The notes: generated from the letters alone by a model not told the origin. A stretch of DNA of 64,000 nucleotides from Patiria pectinifera (GCA_029964075.1 CM057136.1:8246001-8310000), one strand, 5' to 3'; shown: positions 1 through 13,330, counted from the first letter of the stretch. Program-made: numbers and translations.

Positions 1-411
1 TAGTGCACCGTAATTAATTCATGGTAAATTGTTCGGGTGTTGAGATTATCTCATAACTCGAAGACACAGCGTGCTGGCAAGGAGATTTATCATCGACCAC
101 GCGCTGTTGTTTTCTCCTCGCGCGCCTCTGCTTTAAATTTTGGGTAAAGGGAACTGTTATTTTTTTTGGCAGGGGGAAGGGGAAGAACAAGTGTAACTTC
201 AAGCTTAGGGGAAGAATGTACCAAGACTGTGGAGAGTTGAGTGCGTTTTCAAAGTATTTTCTAACAAAATTGGAAATGATTTTCAGTCCCAGATTCATGT
301 CTTTCCAACATTTTTGCAATGACTGCTCTTCATTGAGATAATATATGATGACAAAAGTGGCGTCAGGATGCAATGTTCTTTCCAAGCCTAGTACAGGTGG
401 GAAGTCGTTTC

Positions 412-545
412 ATTCATTTGGTCTGAACAATGGCCGGATTCAGCTTATTCATTGGCGTTATGGTAATCCTATACGATAGCACTGCCCGACTCTCTTCACT
501 AGCCTACAGCCAGTCAAAGTCACCAGTGTCAGTCAGACTGTCAGT
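412..545 (+). repeat. Dispersed repeat, inverse of 8110-8240
   Basis: ATGGCCGGATTCAGC, TTCATTGGC and ATCCTATACGATAGCACTGC match, roughly 70 percent overall, the inverse of 8110-8240. Counterparts in the right copy are at about 36982-37115 and 44035-44165. Function and family unknown. Confidence 0.7.
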
Positions 546-660
546 CTGTCTGTCTGTCTCAGCGGCGGCGGAAGGGTTTTCAAACGGGGGGCAAGTGCCC
601 CTGTCCCCGGTTCCGCCGCCCCTGGCCTGTCTGTCAGTCTGTCAGTCTGTCTGTGGGATG
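530..660 (+). repeat. CTGT/CAGT tetranucleotide-rich tract
   Basis: Two clusters of (CTGT)n/(CAGT)n flank a GC-rich stretch; the same arrangement, with different unit numbers, occurs at about 37095-37232. Simple sequence. Confidence 0.75.
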
Positions 661-2332
661 GGTACAAAACAAAAAGATTAGCCTGGCCCTCGGGGGCCAG
701 CAAAAATGTCTTCGCAATTATGTGCCAAAGTACCATCACTCGGAACACGCACTTGGAGAAAAAAATAAGATTATGTTGGCGTCCCAATAGTACTACGTGC
801 GCCGACTTGCATTATGTTCTGCTGACGTAGGGATTTTTACCCGGTGGTTTTTTCCCTCCTAATATTCATCCCAAACTGCGAGGAAAAAAATGCGAGAAAA
901 AAAGAAAAGCAATTACAACCACGCTATTTTTTTTTATCGTCTTTAAAAAAAAACCTTTGCCATATGAGGGGCCACAATCGTAAAAGAAACTTGAGAAATT
1001 GATATGCGGAGACGACCTGCCTACTGTCAGAGCCAGGTTTGAGGCTGCCGACGTTTTGTAGCAATTCACCGGGTGTGTTCGGTAGAGAAACGACTCATCA
1101 GCTAAAGCACGTGAATATACTTAAATATCAGAGCTTCCGGAAACAAAATACACTTGATGATACAGTTAGGCTCCTGAAAAGGTATGTGGCATATGCACTG
1201 CTGAACAGATTATCTATATCGTTAGTTATGTTGGAGAGAAACCGACTTCACGGAGTATTTTTCTCGAAGTGTCCTTGAGAAAGATTCTCTTGTTTTTGGA
1301 TCGGCAAAGGCATCGTCCCTTCGGAAATGTATTTAAAGTAAAAAGGAAATGATAAATACAAGTGCGTTTTTGTGTCGGAGAATCGTCTTCAAGAACTGGC
1401 ATTGCCTGAAGCTAAGGATAATTGCATTGATTTTCTGTAGGCTTTAATATCTAAACTGAAGGCTTGTTATTTATTTATGTATTTTTTTGGTTTTGCCTTG
1501 TCAACCACTTTTGATGTCTTGCCATGCCCTCGGGTTTTCCACTTTGTCGCTGTCGATAGCTTATTGTGAATGCGTGTGCATGGTTGCGTTAATTGCTTTT
1601 GATGAAAAAGCAATTAATACACCCCCCCAAAAAAGAAAAAAATGAAAAATACGCGTCACCTGACATTTTCTGCAGACGTGACGTCACACATCGACTATCT
1701 ATCTATCGGGTCCTACTCAGTCCTGTTCTCGACCAATGTTGAGCGCAGAGCTGTGCCGTGATGTTGTTGTTGGCTAAATCTTCGGTGGTGCAAGGCTGTG
1801 TCAACAGCGGACATCGCAGTAGATGATCCATTGTCTTTGATACTGTTCCACATTAGCATGTCGTTGCACCTGTGGCGTATCCCCACTTGTTGAATGACTC
1901 CTTACACCAGCCAACACTGATGCGAAGACGAAAGTGCCTTCCAAACAGGCAAGTTTTTATTTCTTCTTTGCGCCTGGAGGTAGACTTTCAGCAGCTGGGA
2001 TATTCATGTCCGAATGTTGTGTGAGATTAGCGAGCTTTCCATTGCATATGTTGAGGCGTGCCTCTGCTTGACTATACGCTGGCGAACTAAGACGTCACTT
2101 CCTCCCTATCCAAGCTCACTTGCTGTGGGCCTACGACGGTTCAAGCAAATTCCCTAACGACAGATTCCGCGAACTTTTTGCCACGCACGCCTACGTACAG
2201 CAATTTGACATCTTTAATATTTCATATATTTTCACAGATTATTACCTGAAAATATAACAGTGCTTTTTACAACAGATTGTCATCACACTAAGTAAGAACC
2301 ACTGTGTTTATCTTCGCTTCTCGAGAGAGACG
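561..2332. other. No gene recognised
   Basis: AT-rich sequence with A and T runs. It matches 37130-38845, differing mostly by 1-4 base indels. No family or coding frame recognised. Confidence 0.6.
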
Positions 2333-3052
2333 GTATATAGACAATGCAGGCACGTGATCACTACAGGTTGCCAAAAAAAAACTGCAACCCTGAAACATTT
2401 GCCTTTGTTAAAAACACGTGATATTGTGAATTTGTATGTTTTGGATATAAGATTAAAGCTGAGAGTTCGTTCCTTTACAATACTGAAGCAAATCATGAAC
2501 ACAGCACATTGGGTTGCTGAGAAAATGCCACATATGTAACACAACTCCTCTGTCAATTCCAATGGCATTACCACAGTTAAGGGATTTACACTGTACCTAT
2601 TTGTGCATGAAATGCATGTGGCGCATTGTGTCCTAATCCTTACTAACAACACGGCAAATGATATGACAATTAAAGAGTACAAATGAATTTGATGGAAATA
2701 CCTTTTATTTTCCACCTGAGCAGGTATCTTATCCGTTTTAATTCAAGTTTAAATCTGTTCAGCATCCTAAATATGTCAAAATGTTAAAGAAACTGCACAA
2801 AGGAAAGACATTAAAATTAATGTTTCAATGTTTGAAGCACCATTGTAATGGACCACACATTAGTTGTGTCTTGTAAGAAGCATTTTTCTCAGCAACCCAA
2901 ATGTGCTGGATTCATGATTTTTTTTGGAGAATTTGAAAGAAAAAAAACACTCAGATTTAATCTGATATCCCAAACGTAAACATTTACCCATCACGTTTTT
3001 GAAAACAAAGGCACATATTTCAGGGTTGCATTGTTGTGAAGGTCACCCTATA
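2333..3052. mobile_element. ~720-bp element with long imperfect inverted ends
   Basis: 2345-2545 and the inverse of 2878-3050 align through TGCAACCCTGAAA, GCCTTTGTT, TTAAAGCTGAGAGT and CAGCACATTGGGTTGCTGAG (with differences). The arms are about 180 bases each. The right copy retains only the left arm (38840-39065) and middle; the right arm is missing there. Confidence 0.62.
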
Positions 3053-4044
3053 TGTACACACACGGGACCTCCTTCAATAGATAAACCTTTGTGCCCGCTA
3101 TAAAGCCTGAAAGTTGACCCCTGGTGGCGCGCTTCCGGACCCCTCGAATAGGAACATTAGCGTGTAAATGTCGGAGTTTGAAAAGATATTTTGGTAATAT
3201 TGATTTCTCAAAAAAAAAATCACCCTCGGAAAAGGCCTTTGTAAAATTGTTACTAGAATCTCAATCTATGGATGCTTAAAAATCGCATGACATGAAAGAG
3301 AAAAATCGTGCCAAATATTGACCTCTCACCTCCGAAAATCTTAAATACATTTGGACTAGTGGAATTCGGAGCACTCGTACAAAGATGAAAGTTTACGAAA
3401 TAATTTTGTGGCGTCCAAAACTGAAACTTAAATAGGAGACTAAAATGTCTTTCGGGACACACAATTGACTATTGAATATACCTAATTCTCATTTGCCAAC
3501 AAATATAAAAATGACCGTTGATAAGAACTGTATTCAAGCAAGCCCGACTAAATCTAGAATCCATCGGATGTAGGTAGGTAAATGTTTGCGTCGTTATCGT
3601 TTTCGTTTTCACCCAAGTACGCGATATGAAAACAAACGTGATCGAATAGGGAGACCTAGGTTTTGAAATCCTGATGTGAAGGGTCATTAGTAAACTTCGT
3701 TTTTACCCATCTCCAACTGATTTCTCATCATTTTATCTTGCGGAATGCCAAGATAAACTTCAAACATGAATGTTTCTTTCGGGTGATTACGTTGGGTGTA
3801 GTGTGCAGGGCACGTGAACCGCTCGCCACGATCGAGTCGAGTTGACCTTATAGTGACGTCACGACGTCGGTAGCGTATAACTAACGAATCTTCCTTTATT
3901 CATGAACTTCTGTGTAGGAAACTCCTCTGGAGTGTACTTGCACATTGGTTGAAGTGCACATTGGTTGTAGTGTCTTTGTATTAAGGTATACAAAGACAAA
4001 TTTGTGCACGTAAACAAAAAAAATCTGTAAGGACGTGTGGTTAG
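3053..4044. other. No gene recognised
   Basis: Up to about 3578 this is present only in the left copy. The rest matches 39420-39940. It holds TTGTATTAAGGTATACAAAG, a short palindrome near 3976, but nothing I can name. Confidence 0.55.
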
Positions 4045-4415
4045 CTGAAGGTGAAGACACTCACTCTTGTCTTGAAGACATCTAGGGATGGAGACTCAAT
4101 ACCTTGCTTGGCCAATGAGTTCCTCAGGCGGAGGGTACCTCAGAAGGAGAAGGAGACCTTGAGTAAAGCTGTGCGGGTGGGTGAAACAAGAGGCTGTTGC
4201 CTCTGATGGATGGGTTTGGTGGCATTTACTTGTTGTCGGGGATGTCGAGGAGTTTGTTGATGATCCGGTACATCATTGTTACTTTGAAATGGCTCTTAGT
4301 AGATGTTGTAGAGACTCCCAACCCAGGTTACTCAGCACGGCGTTGACATTGCTGTCTCTTGAGTAGTTGTTCATGACGTACCGGGCAGCACTGCTCTGGA
4401 CCGAATAGATTTTCA
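4045..4415 (-). mobile_element. LINE 3' fragment, end of the reverse-transcriptase ORF
   Basis: The minus strand encodes VQSSAARYVMNNYSRDSNV, LGWESLQH, VTMMYRIIN and, near the end, ESPSLDVFKTRVS. This is the familiar C-terminal pattern after the RT domain in CR1/L2/jockey-like LINEs (QRRAARxVxxxY, LGWxxLxxRR, SLDxFKxxL). The frame shifts once after LLRAISK, and the RT core is missing, so it is a dead 5'-truncated copy. Confidence 0.78.
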
Positions 4416-7261
4416 TCATGTTCTTTGTGTGTGTGTGGAAGAGCCCACGCGCAGCTGACATGCACAGTAGTAATGCGCCGCACGAAGATGCTATTTCGAG
4501 GGGAAAAAAAGACTTCTTCATGGGAGTGTTCACTTGGCCGTCATAGAATTCAATTCAACTTAATTTTATATTCTTTATTCATTTTCAAAAATGAAATGGA
4601 AAATGTACCTGTCTGCTGTAAAAAAACACACATTATTAAAAAAAAACATTGAACGATAAAAGTTTGTTCAAGCTCAAATCAATTAAAATTAAAAAGTGAT
4701 AAAAAAATAAGAATACCAAACAAAACCCCACCCCCCCCCCAAATAAAAACCCATCCAAATCAGTTACATGTACATTGTGTAGTTCAAAGTATTCCATTTC
4801 CTATTCCCACATACAAATCAGTTACATGTAGTTCAGAAAGTTTGCGACCGAGGATATATATTACTTGTGGCAACAGAAATGACTGTTAAAATCAACACAA
4901 CGTTCAGAAACTCATACATCCGTATCTGCAATGTATTGTGTAATATGCCGTACTTTTGAGTGATTAAGGGCGCCATTTTCTGCTTTGAAACAGAAATATC
5001 GGTTGTTTATTGGAGCAATTTGGTAACTTTACTTCAGTTTAAATATTAAAGATTTTTTTTTGTTATTTGTTTTTAATGTATAGCAACAAGCAACCTTATT
5101 ATTGCATTAACCTCGGATTCACGTCCGTCTGTAATCCAAAATGGCGTCGTTAGGACGCCCTCATGCGTTCAAATAAGTGCCATGATACATCCTGGTTCTG
5201 CAGTGTCATATGGTTATTTACCACAAAATGAGCATTTCCAAAAGTTTGAGAACTGTGAAACTTTAACTCTTTTATCTTTGCTGTGAATGTGTAAATGAAC
5301 GGATTTGAAAGTACGTATTTTGCACTTGAAGCTGACCTTTTGGTGTTGGTACATGGCTGGAACGTAAATCTTCAATGGGTTTCTACTCCTGAGGCATTTA
5401 ATGTGCATGTGCAGCTGGTTCGTAAGTGTTTGGTGTAAGTAACGCCTTGAGCAGCATCATGTTGAACTGTTGAAATGATACAAATGACACCCGCCTAGAG
5501 TTACAGATTTATTCATGCAATTTAAAGGACCTACACCAAACTGTCGTCAATTCCAAGGTTACCTCATTTGCAATTCAGAGTGTCCCCATGCCGTGTACTT
5601 CAAGTGGAGTCTTCTACACTCCGGGGAACTGTTTGCGATGGAGCGCGACACGGCGGATGTGACGCCGGGGCTCCTGAGGCCATTCTCAGTGGTCATGTCG
5701 CCTCCTCTCGCTCCCACTAAACGTGCGATGATACTCTATCATCCCGATGTATCACTGCCTTTACGTGCACTCATGTAAATGTTAATCCGATGCTCTTATT
5801 GATAAGAAATACATGTGCACTGCCCGCGTACACGGATTTCCCTCGCTATATTTAGCTACTTTAAGCTCTCCAAATAGCATTTATACTGTTCTCAATCTTG
5901 GCTCTGTGACAGTAAGGATCTCTCATTGGATCAAGAAAACAATCTGTCATTTATAAAACGTTGACCTGGCTCAGATGAAACAACCTTGAATTGAAAAAAG
6001 GTCAAATTTTACATTTCTCCGATTCAGACTTGACCCTGAGATACGTACGGATTGATATTGGTATCCTCACGGATTGGTATCCTCCTTTTTTTAATATCTA
6101 CTCAGTTTCTGTAAATTCACCAATTCAGTTTCGGTCAATTCACAAATTCTACACTGCTCCTTGATCATGCAGAATACATCGCGTAGCCAGTGAATGGCAT
6201 AACTAGGATCCGATTCGCATGGGCATACTTACGTTATATAAACGTACCTAGCACCTACTGATTTCACGAGAAATCCGTACTCAAAGTAAAGATAGGACTG
6301 ATACCTAATACTCTGTGAAATTCGCAAGTAAACAACAATTAAAGCTAGTTTAAGAATGAACACACGGGCACAGTTTTTTTTTTCAAAGCAACGAAATCCA
6401 GTCACTAGACCCCAAAACAGTTTCTCATAAAGAGCTGAAAGTTCAACAAGTTAGTTGTTATGCACCTTCGTATGGGCTTTTATTTACGACGCATTACACA
6501 TACATTTAACACATGCAATCACAAAGAGCAATTTACATCCTATTTTTATGGAACATTTTCACAAAATGTGTGAAAATGGTTCACTGCCTTGCAAAAAAAT
6601 TAAAATATATATAAAAATTTTCCCGTGCCAACCGTGATTTCAGAGGGCAGTGAAATCGCAGGGCCTGCATACACTGGATACCTCCCCTTTAACCCTGCCA
6701 TTTTGCACTTCGTGAAACGCAGACAGACAGCATAGGATCTTTCAATACTGTACAGGATAATCTTTCCATTGTGTGAACAACAACTTGAAACGAATGTTCA
6801 ATTCAAGACGTATTGGCTGGAAACCTATCTGTGGTAAGCACATTTTTTTCTCTGTTAATATATAGCAACTCCTTGGAGGACACGACCGAACGAACACTCT
6901 TATCTTGTGCAGGCAGCTAGTAGGAACCACGTCAGGTATCGTCAGTCAGTCTCTCTGATCTGATATCGGCTTTCGTCTCAGCTACAATCCCGGCATTGAT
7001 TTCAAGTCTGACCATGCGGCTTCCGGTCCGTACCTTTGTGCTAACTCGATTAGCGAAGCGCCACGGACCGGGAAGAAGAAAGCGATCGGAAGGGACTAGA
7101 CAGGTTGCAATCGATCCCTGGCATGCCTGGGCTAGCTGAGAATGAGGGAGGGGGCGGAGACTGACATTTATTTGTATCATTATCCCTCCCGTTGATAAAA
7201 ACGGTGGCAGCGGTTCTTTCCCCTGGCCATCGCTAATCCGTTTGATTTGTTGTAGACTTCA
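4416..7261. other. No gene recognised
   Basis: AT-rich and colinear with 40336-43185. Open frames are short and differ between copies. Possible LINE-derived sequence continues for about 120 bases past 4416. Confidence 0.55.
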
Positions 7262-7369
7262 TGTCACTGTTTTATGCGCATGAGTTCAGCAACATACAGT
7301 TTACCTAGTAGGTCATGGTCTAGCATCCTCCCTTGAACTCTTGCTGTCAGGCCTTCTGTTGTGCTAGTT

Positions 7370-7858
7370 ACCTTCGCCAAGGAGGTTATGTTTTCACCGG
7401 CATTGGTTAGTGTGTTTGTCTGTGAAAGGATAACTCAAAAAGGTCTGGACGGATTGTTATGAAATTATATTGAGTGGTGGTCTTTGGTACAAGTACGAAT
7501 CAATGAGATTTTGGAAGTGATCGTGATCTGCGTGTGGATTCATGTAAAATTTTCACCAGATCGCTCTGTGCACAAGCTCCTGTGCGTGGCACTGACCCGG
7601 TGACCCTGTATGCCTTGTAACCCACCTAATCTAACCACACAGGTCAATGGACTATACCATTTTATACGAAGGGGGAGTGGAAGAGTAGACCAACACAGGC
7701 ATTTTCATACAAAATGTTTGAGTTTCATGATGTTTTGAATTTGCAATAAAAGATGGAAGTCCAATGAATATGCAAAGCTGTGTATGGGTGTGCTAGCAAT
7801 AATTTTATGGCAGGGAATTGTTCAGCCTTGGCAGAGGTTTGCGCTCACTGAGTGCTTT
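7370..7858. repeat. Dispersed repeat (CCTTCGCCAAGGAGGTTATG ... GGCAGAGGTTTGCGCTC)
   Basis: A block with a start and end I recognise as widespread in marine invertebrate genomes: GCCAAGGAGGTTATGTTTTC, then AACTCAAAAAGGTCTGGACG, and finally GCAGAGGTTTGCGCTCACTG. CTAGTT flanks both ends (7364-7369, 7859-7864). Around it, 7262-7345 and 7909-7990 are about 75 percent alike as direct repeats. No protein coding. Confidence 0.65.
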
Positions 7859-8109
7859 CTAGTTTTATAGATATTATAACTCAATTAACTTGTAATGTGG
7901 GCTTAATGTCACGAGTTAATGCACATGAATCTAGCAGCATGCATGCAGCCAGCTTAGTGGATAACACTCTAGCAGCATCCCTTGAACCTCCTCTCCGATG
8001 CACCGTTGCGTTTCTTTTAGCGATATTTTCATGAGATGTGCTCAACTGGACTATAGCTTTTATTTGCCAAAACCCAAACTTATACCCGCTATGGTGTCTT
8101 TTGTGTACC

Positions 8110-8240
8110 TATCTCACTGACTGTCTCACTGAGTCATTATCACCTGTAAACCGGGCGGTGCTATCGTATAGGATAACACCGTTCTGCCAGTGAATGGGCT
8201 AAATCCGGTCCATTATGTAAACCAAATGCATGAATAGACT
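8110..8240 (-). repeat. Dispersed repeat, inverse of 412-545
   Basis: Inverted partner of 412-545. The shared core is GCTATCGTATAGGATAACAC on this strand. With 7.6 kb between them the pair may be independent insertions of one family. Confidence 0.7.
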
Positions 8241-11200
8241 TCCAGCGAATCGCCATTTTTAATCAATTCAACAGAAAGTTGTGTGATCCGCGACCACCTG
8301 GTGTTGCTTTGTTTTGTTAAACCTACTGTTGGTGCCTTTCTGTTGAAATCTCTTCTAGAATCTTGCTGCCCCCTTCTAAAAAGGTCATCTAAGTAGTTTC
8401 AACGTATTGCAAACCGATATCTCCTTTCTCTTTCATTGCCTGCTTCCTTTTACCCCTCAATTTCTTGTAGACGACATCTCGAGTGGCTCAGTTGCTATGT
8501 GAGTGGCGCCCTATTAAAACTTATTTTGAAAAAGAGAGGCTCTGAAACACGATATTTCGAGAAAGCTACAAGAAAACGTAAGAAGTGCTGAAGTCCTGGT
8601 GTACACATTCAGTGATTAAATGTAATTGTGGATATTACGTCTCTTTACGCTTCATCCAATTTTAATTGTGGTGACCCTGGTTCGAATCCTGTCCAATGAC
8701 AACTTGGGGATCTTGTTTGTCAGTTTCTACTTGATCATCTTTTTTAGATTTTTTTTTCTCTAAAGGTGTAGTATATCAAGATGGGCATCGAGCAGACGAG
8801 GAAGCATAATTCACGTTTTAAACATCTCTGTGTAAACAAAGAATATTCTCTGAAGTAGATTTCAAACCCACCGCCCCAGCATACCGCATGCTGCCACCAT
8901 AACTGAGCTGCAGGTTCCGATCGTATGACGTCAATGTATCACATGACCATCCAGTTTTCCTGCGATCTGCCACCATTGCAGTAAAGCAAGCATTTAATAA
9001 GCACGTCGTGCATAGTAAACGAGACAGTAGGGCTTCACATATAAAAGTAACCGCAAATTCCTTATCAAATTGCATAAGGGTCGTTATACCTGTAGTGTGC
9101 CGTAAACGGTTGTTATAATCGTGCCGACCTAGTACTGGGTGTTGGCTTCGCGTTTTATCTCACAATTTGTTGCCATCCGTCACCGCTTTGAAGGCTTGCC
9201 TATTACCTACTGCGCGCGACAATATACGATCTTTTGCCTACTACAATGGCGACGCTGACTTTCCGGTACCCGGATGTAGGCCGGGTCGTGAGACAGCTCT
9301 ATCTAGCCAAATGTTGGCGATCTGTCATTGCGCCAGTGTCTTTATGTGGGATCGCTTTTAAGTTGCGATATTCAAGTGGCGAAGGTTCGATTTCTATCCG
9401 AGTGAATTTTTGTTCTTAGCTGAAAATGAAATGAACTCAAAGGAATCACATTGTGACAGATCTGTGCAATAACGGAATTGCTATTCCGGATAATATACTT
9501 TTGCTACGAATCCGGGTCTTTCAACCTTTTGTTTGCAATGATTGCTTTGCGGAATCTGTTTTTTTTTATTTCGATGTCAAAAACAGGAGATTGGACATCG
9601 TGCCTGAGGGCAAAAACCGTCAGTGCAAAATATTTATACCATTTTCCTCCTCAACAGATTTGTGTGCCTACGTTGTTAATTGCTGGGCCCACTCTCGGTA
9701 TTCTGAAATATCCTTTCCTTTTTCGATCTCAGTGGTTTTAGGAGAAAATATGCCTGAGGGTAATAATTAAATGAAATGTGGAGTTTTTAGAAGGCAGGAT
9801 TTCCGCAGGCTCTCAAAATATACCTTATTACGTGAAACGTAACACTCTGGGTTTCATGTTGTTGGTCTGCTATTTTGTATTGCGAAAGTGAGGCGTCACG
9901 TTGAAGTGACTATACATTCGCGTATTTACCCGAGACATTATAAGGGTCCATTAAAGAATTTTTTCCGAGGAACACATTTTGTTTAACTTTCTCCTCCTCT
10001 TAAATGCATGAAAACGATTTGACATTACTTTTTCGGTTAGCCTAATTATTATTGCAAAGTGCATTTCTTTAAACGTTAAAAATGTTCGGGGCTTTTCCGG
10101 ACAACTGAGGGCGTTGTTGCCGTGATGACATTTTAGGAGAATATTCAGTTTAGGAGTTTTCTGTTCAAATTGTGAACCCAAAAATTCGCTCATTGAAAAC
10201 AATTTGTGAGAAACTTTTCTGACATTGGCCTGCTGTTCTGTTCTGAAACAACAACAATAACCAAAGAAAACTGAATCGACAGCAAAATATCCAAAATTCT
10301 GGCAAATTGTGCCGCTGTAACATTGAGGTTTTTGCCTAAAATGACATCCCAGTTTTGCTCATGAATATGCCAATTTTCATTGGCATAAAAACCCATAAGG
10401 CAACAAAATGCCCATAAAAATGGTTAAATAACATTGAACAAAATTTCAGAAGCAGAATTTGTTTTACTGCCCATAGTGAGTCATAAAAACGCATGAAAAG
10501 GTGCACATATATGGAGTTTTCTTATATCGCAGTAGTGAAGACATTTGACCTCGATTTTGAACCCTTGGCGAGTAAAATATCAACAATTATGATCATTAAA
10601 GGGAGGGTACCATGCCTGTTTCGGTTTGGCATCCTAACAAAATGAATTTGAAACTGTACTTGATCTTTTGTGAGCATTACAAAAAGTCTAAAACTTGAGA
10701 AATGAATGGGAAATGAAAACAAAAAAATCGGTCCACGTTAAGTTATCAATTTTTGAATGAGGAGCGGGAAATGCTCTCAGACTTGACTCAAGTCGGATTT
10801 AATTCGACAACACACAAAGTCATCACAATCCAGCCGGCCCTGAATTCAACGTCATTCCCAAATTGATATACGTGTCATTTTAACACGCGTACCACTTCAG
10901 TGTGTGTATTGGCATCCTTAAAGCGGATCGGAAACGCGACGCTTTGGACAATATACTCTGCTCGTCATCAGTGATATGATCATCATGATCCTCCAATTAA
11001 TATAAAGAACACCCGTGTTCTGCATGTGAACAGACACACAACACTCTTTTCCTTTTCCCGATATTCGTTTTAAATATTCCACTCGCGGTCTATCTCTGCT
11101 CTCTGTAGACTGACGGCCAAATCCCTTTTGGCCAGCATCGTGACATATTAAAAATGAAACCCAGTGCTTGGACGTGTTTACTTAACAAACGCTTCATACG

Positions 11201-12129
11201 TCTGAAACCAAAACCCCGACCCAACAGGCGTCCTTAGGGCAAAGGATTGTTATCAAAATGCGCCCGTGATCTCAAAAACTAATCACTGAGTTTTTAATTA
11301 GCGATCCCCAATCCCCAGAAGATTAGGTCGTCATTTTGACACCGGAGCCAGGGGTAGCTTGAGATAACTTAAGCCCCTCAATCAGACTGGAACATCACCC
11401 TTTTCCAAATTAGTCTGATTTCCCCTTGATCGTCCATGACATCAGCGGTGGTGTGACCGAGAGCTTACTTGACCTTTTTCGGCCTGGACCGAAACACTCG
11501 GGGAAACCAAGATGGGCGAGTTATTTTACCGACGCCGTTTCTTCGCCACTGAGATGTATCGCCGTTGCGTTTTTCCAATATCAATTGCCACTTTCCTTGG
11601 GGAGTTCCACTGTTATTGCAACCAGAACCATTTTTGACGAAGCCGCTTCGAGGAAGTATCCAGTACATCTATTTACATTCCTTTTCAAGCGCGGGGACAT
11701 CTGGTGCCCAGAAAAAAACATTACACTCGGTCCAATAACAATTTTTATTGTTGTTTTAAAAGAAAAAAAAATTAAAAAAACAGCCCGGTCTAAGACACAC
11801 TGCTTTCTTTGGGACGCACAAAAGTGTGTGCGTTTTGCCCTCTGTTCATAAAGACGTCTCTCAGATAATCCAGTGTATAAGATTGTATTATATTCACTTC
11901 AATGGCGTATGCATCAATACATGCGTGTGTATACTTTACCCATTCGTCAAGCGTGAGCCAACATTGAAATATATTGGGTTAAAAAAAAAAGTCCAGAAGA
12001 GCGTTTACCTGAATGTCGATGCACCCATCGCCCATTTAAAGAAAAATCTAATAGGGGCTATGCCATAATGGTTCACTCACGACACGTACACAGTGTACCC
12101 TTGAGGAGACTTTTTTGTCGTAAGTTATA
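8241..12129. other. No gene recognised
   Basis: Matches 44166-48122. A well conserved open stretch at 11426-11720 (141 codons in the left copy, frame-shifted by one base in the right) has no recognisable motif. At 10335-10400 a segment resembles 31826-31885. TTCGAATCC at 8672 looks like a tRNA box B but lacks a box A. Confidence 0.5.
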
Positions 12130-12638
12130 CAGGGTGAGTAAAAAAATTGCAAAAACCCAAATGTTGGGACCATTGTTTTAGTGAAGTTCTGCATGTAGCG
12201 CGTTCAAAATCTAGGATATAGAAACCCAATTCATAAGATTTCTTTTAGTATAAAAATCATTCAAATCACTTATGTCCTTTTTAAGTCACAGAATTGTAAA
12301 CACAACCACCGTTTTAAGCTTCTTTCCGCGGATCACTAAAAAGTTCAGTGTTCTTTCAGCAAAACGAAAACAAATCACAAAGGGATGTGTGTGAATTGTT
12401 TTCGTTTTGCTGAAAGAACGCACACCTTTTTTTGTGATCCGTGGACAGAACTTTAAAACGGTGGTTGTGTTTAAAATTCCGTAACTTGAATAGTACATGA
12501 GTGATTTGAATGATTTTTATACTAAAAGAAAGCTTATGAATTGAGCTTTCATGTACTAGATTTTGAAAGTGCTACATGCAGAACTTCAATAAAACAACAG
12601 TCCCGACACTTGGGTTTCGTTTTTTTTTACTCACCCTG
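12130..12638. mobile_element. Foldback MITE with Tc1/mariner-type ends (CAGGGTGAGTAAAAAAA)
   Basis: A 509-bp palindromic element. CAGGGTGAGTAAAAAAA and its inverse form the ends, and the arms continue inward over almost the whole length to a hairpin centre (TTCAGCAAAACGAAAACAA and its inverse). Flanked by TA on both sides, as expected for Tc1/mariner-type insertion. Non-coding. Confidence 0.87.
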
Positions 12639-12944
12639 TATTTTAGGGAGACAACGGGCATTAAGGAGACATTTCAATGTCTCCCTAATGTCACGGCTCT
12701 TATTTACATGCACATTTTGTTTTGTCGCAAAAAGGCTAGATTGATTTATTTATTTTGTTTATTTTATTTTGGCAAATATGAACAAACATACATTGATACA
12801 TAAACAAGCTGTTTATAAGACGGCTCATATCAATCGGGGTCCTTACAAATAAAAAAAAATCAAACATGTACAATACAATAAAGATAAATTTAATTACACA
12901 GAAAATAGCAACGAATGGTAATTAAAAAGTCGGCTGTTTAAAAA

Positions 12945-13330
12945 TTAGACATAGAAGACAGATGTTCTTTCACTGTCCTTTTAAATTGAGGGTGATTGTT
13001 GGAACATTTGATGCTATAGGAAGTAAATAACATGTATAGCACACTGGCCCTATTATTCTTGCAACAACAACATTGATGGAACTACCCCTGCTGGAACAAT
13101 TTATGTGCATCTGAAACATTCCTAAATTTATGACCGAGGTAGTCTGGTGCCATTTGATGAAAATTGTTATTAAAAAAACATGATTCAGCTTGCTCTTGGT
13201 CGAAAACATAAATGTTACGAAATTCGTAGGGGTAAGATAAGGTAAAATGTTGATTAAGGTCATGAACGTTTTGAAAATTGTTGTGCAAAACCATATTGGA
13301 ATGCTTTCCTAAGGTATACCATTCTATTAT
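12945..13330 (-). mobile_element. Second LINE 3' fragment, degenerate
   Basis: Minus-strand pieces in different frames read MVLHNNFQNVHDLNQHF, NVSDAHKLFQQG and a closing HPQFKRTVKEHLSSMSNF before a stop. The last is typical of LINE ORF2 ends. Several frameshifts; no RT core. The 3' side is AT-rich (TTTATTTATTTTGTTTATT near 12745). The family is not resolved. Confidence 0.6.

Noticed and set aside
430-681. 83-codon frame starting MAGFSLFIGVMVILYD
   Set aside because: It lies in a dispersed repeat and a CTGT simple repeat; the frame differs in the right copy.
3976-3996. Short palindrome TTGTATTAAGGTATACAAAG as a regulatory site
   Set aside because: Too short and AT-rich to separate from chance.
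8640-8700. Possible tRNA gene (TTCGAATCC)
   Set aside because: Only a box B-like motif; no box A and no cloverleaf that I can fold.
11426-11851. 141-codon open frame conserved in sequence between copies
   Set aside because: No recognisable motif, low-complexity Lys-rich end, and a one-base shift in the right copy; conservation is expected from the duplication alone.
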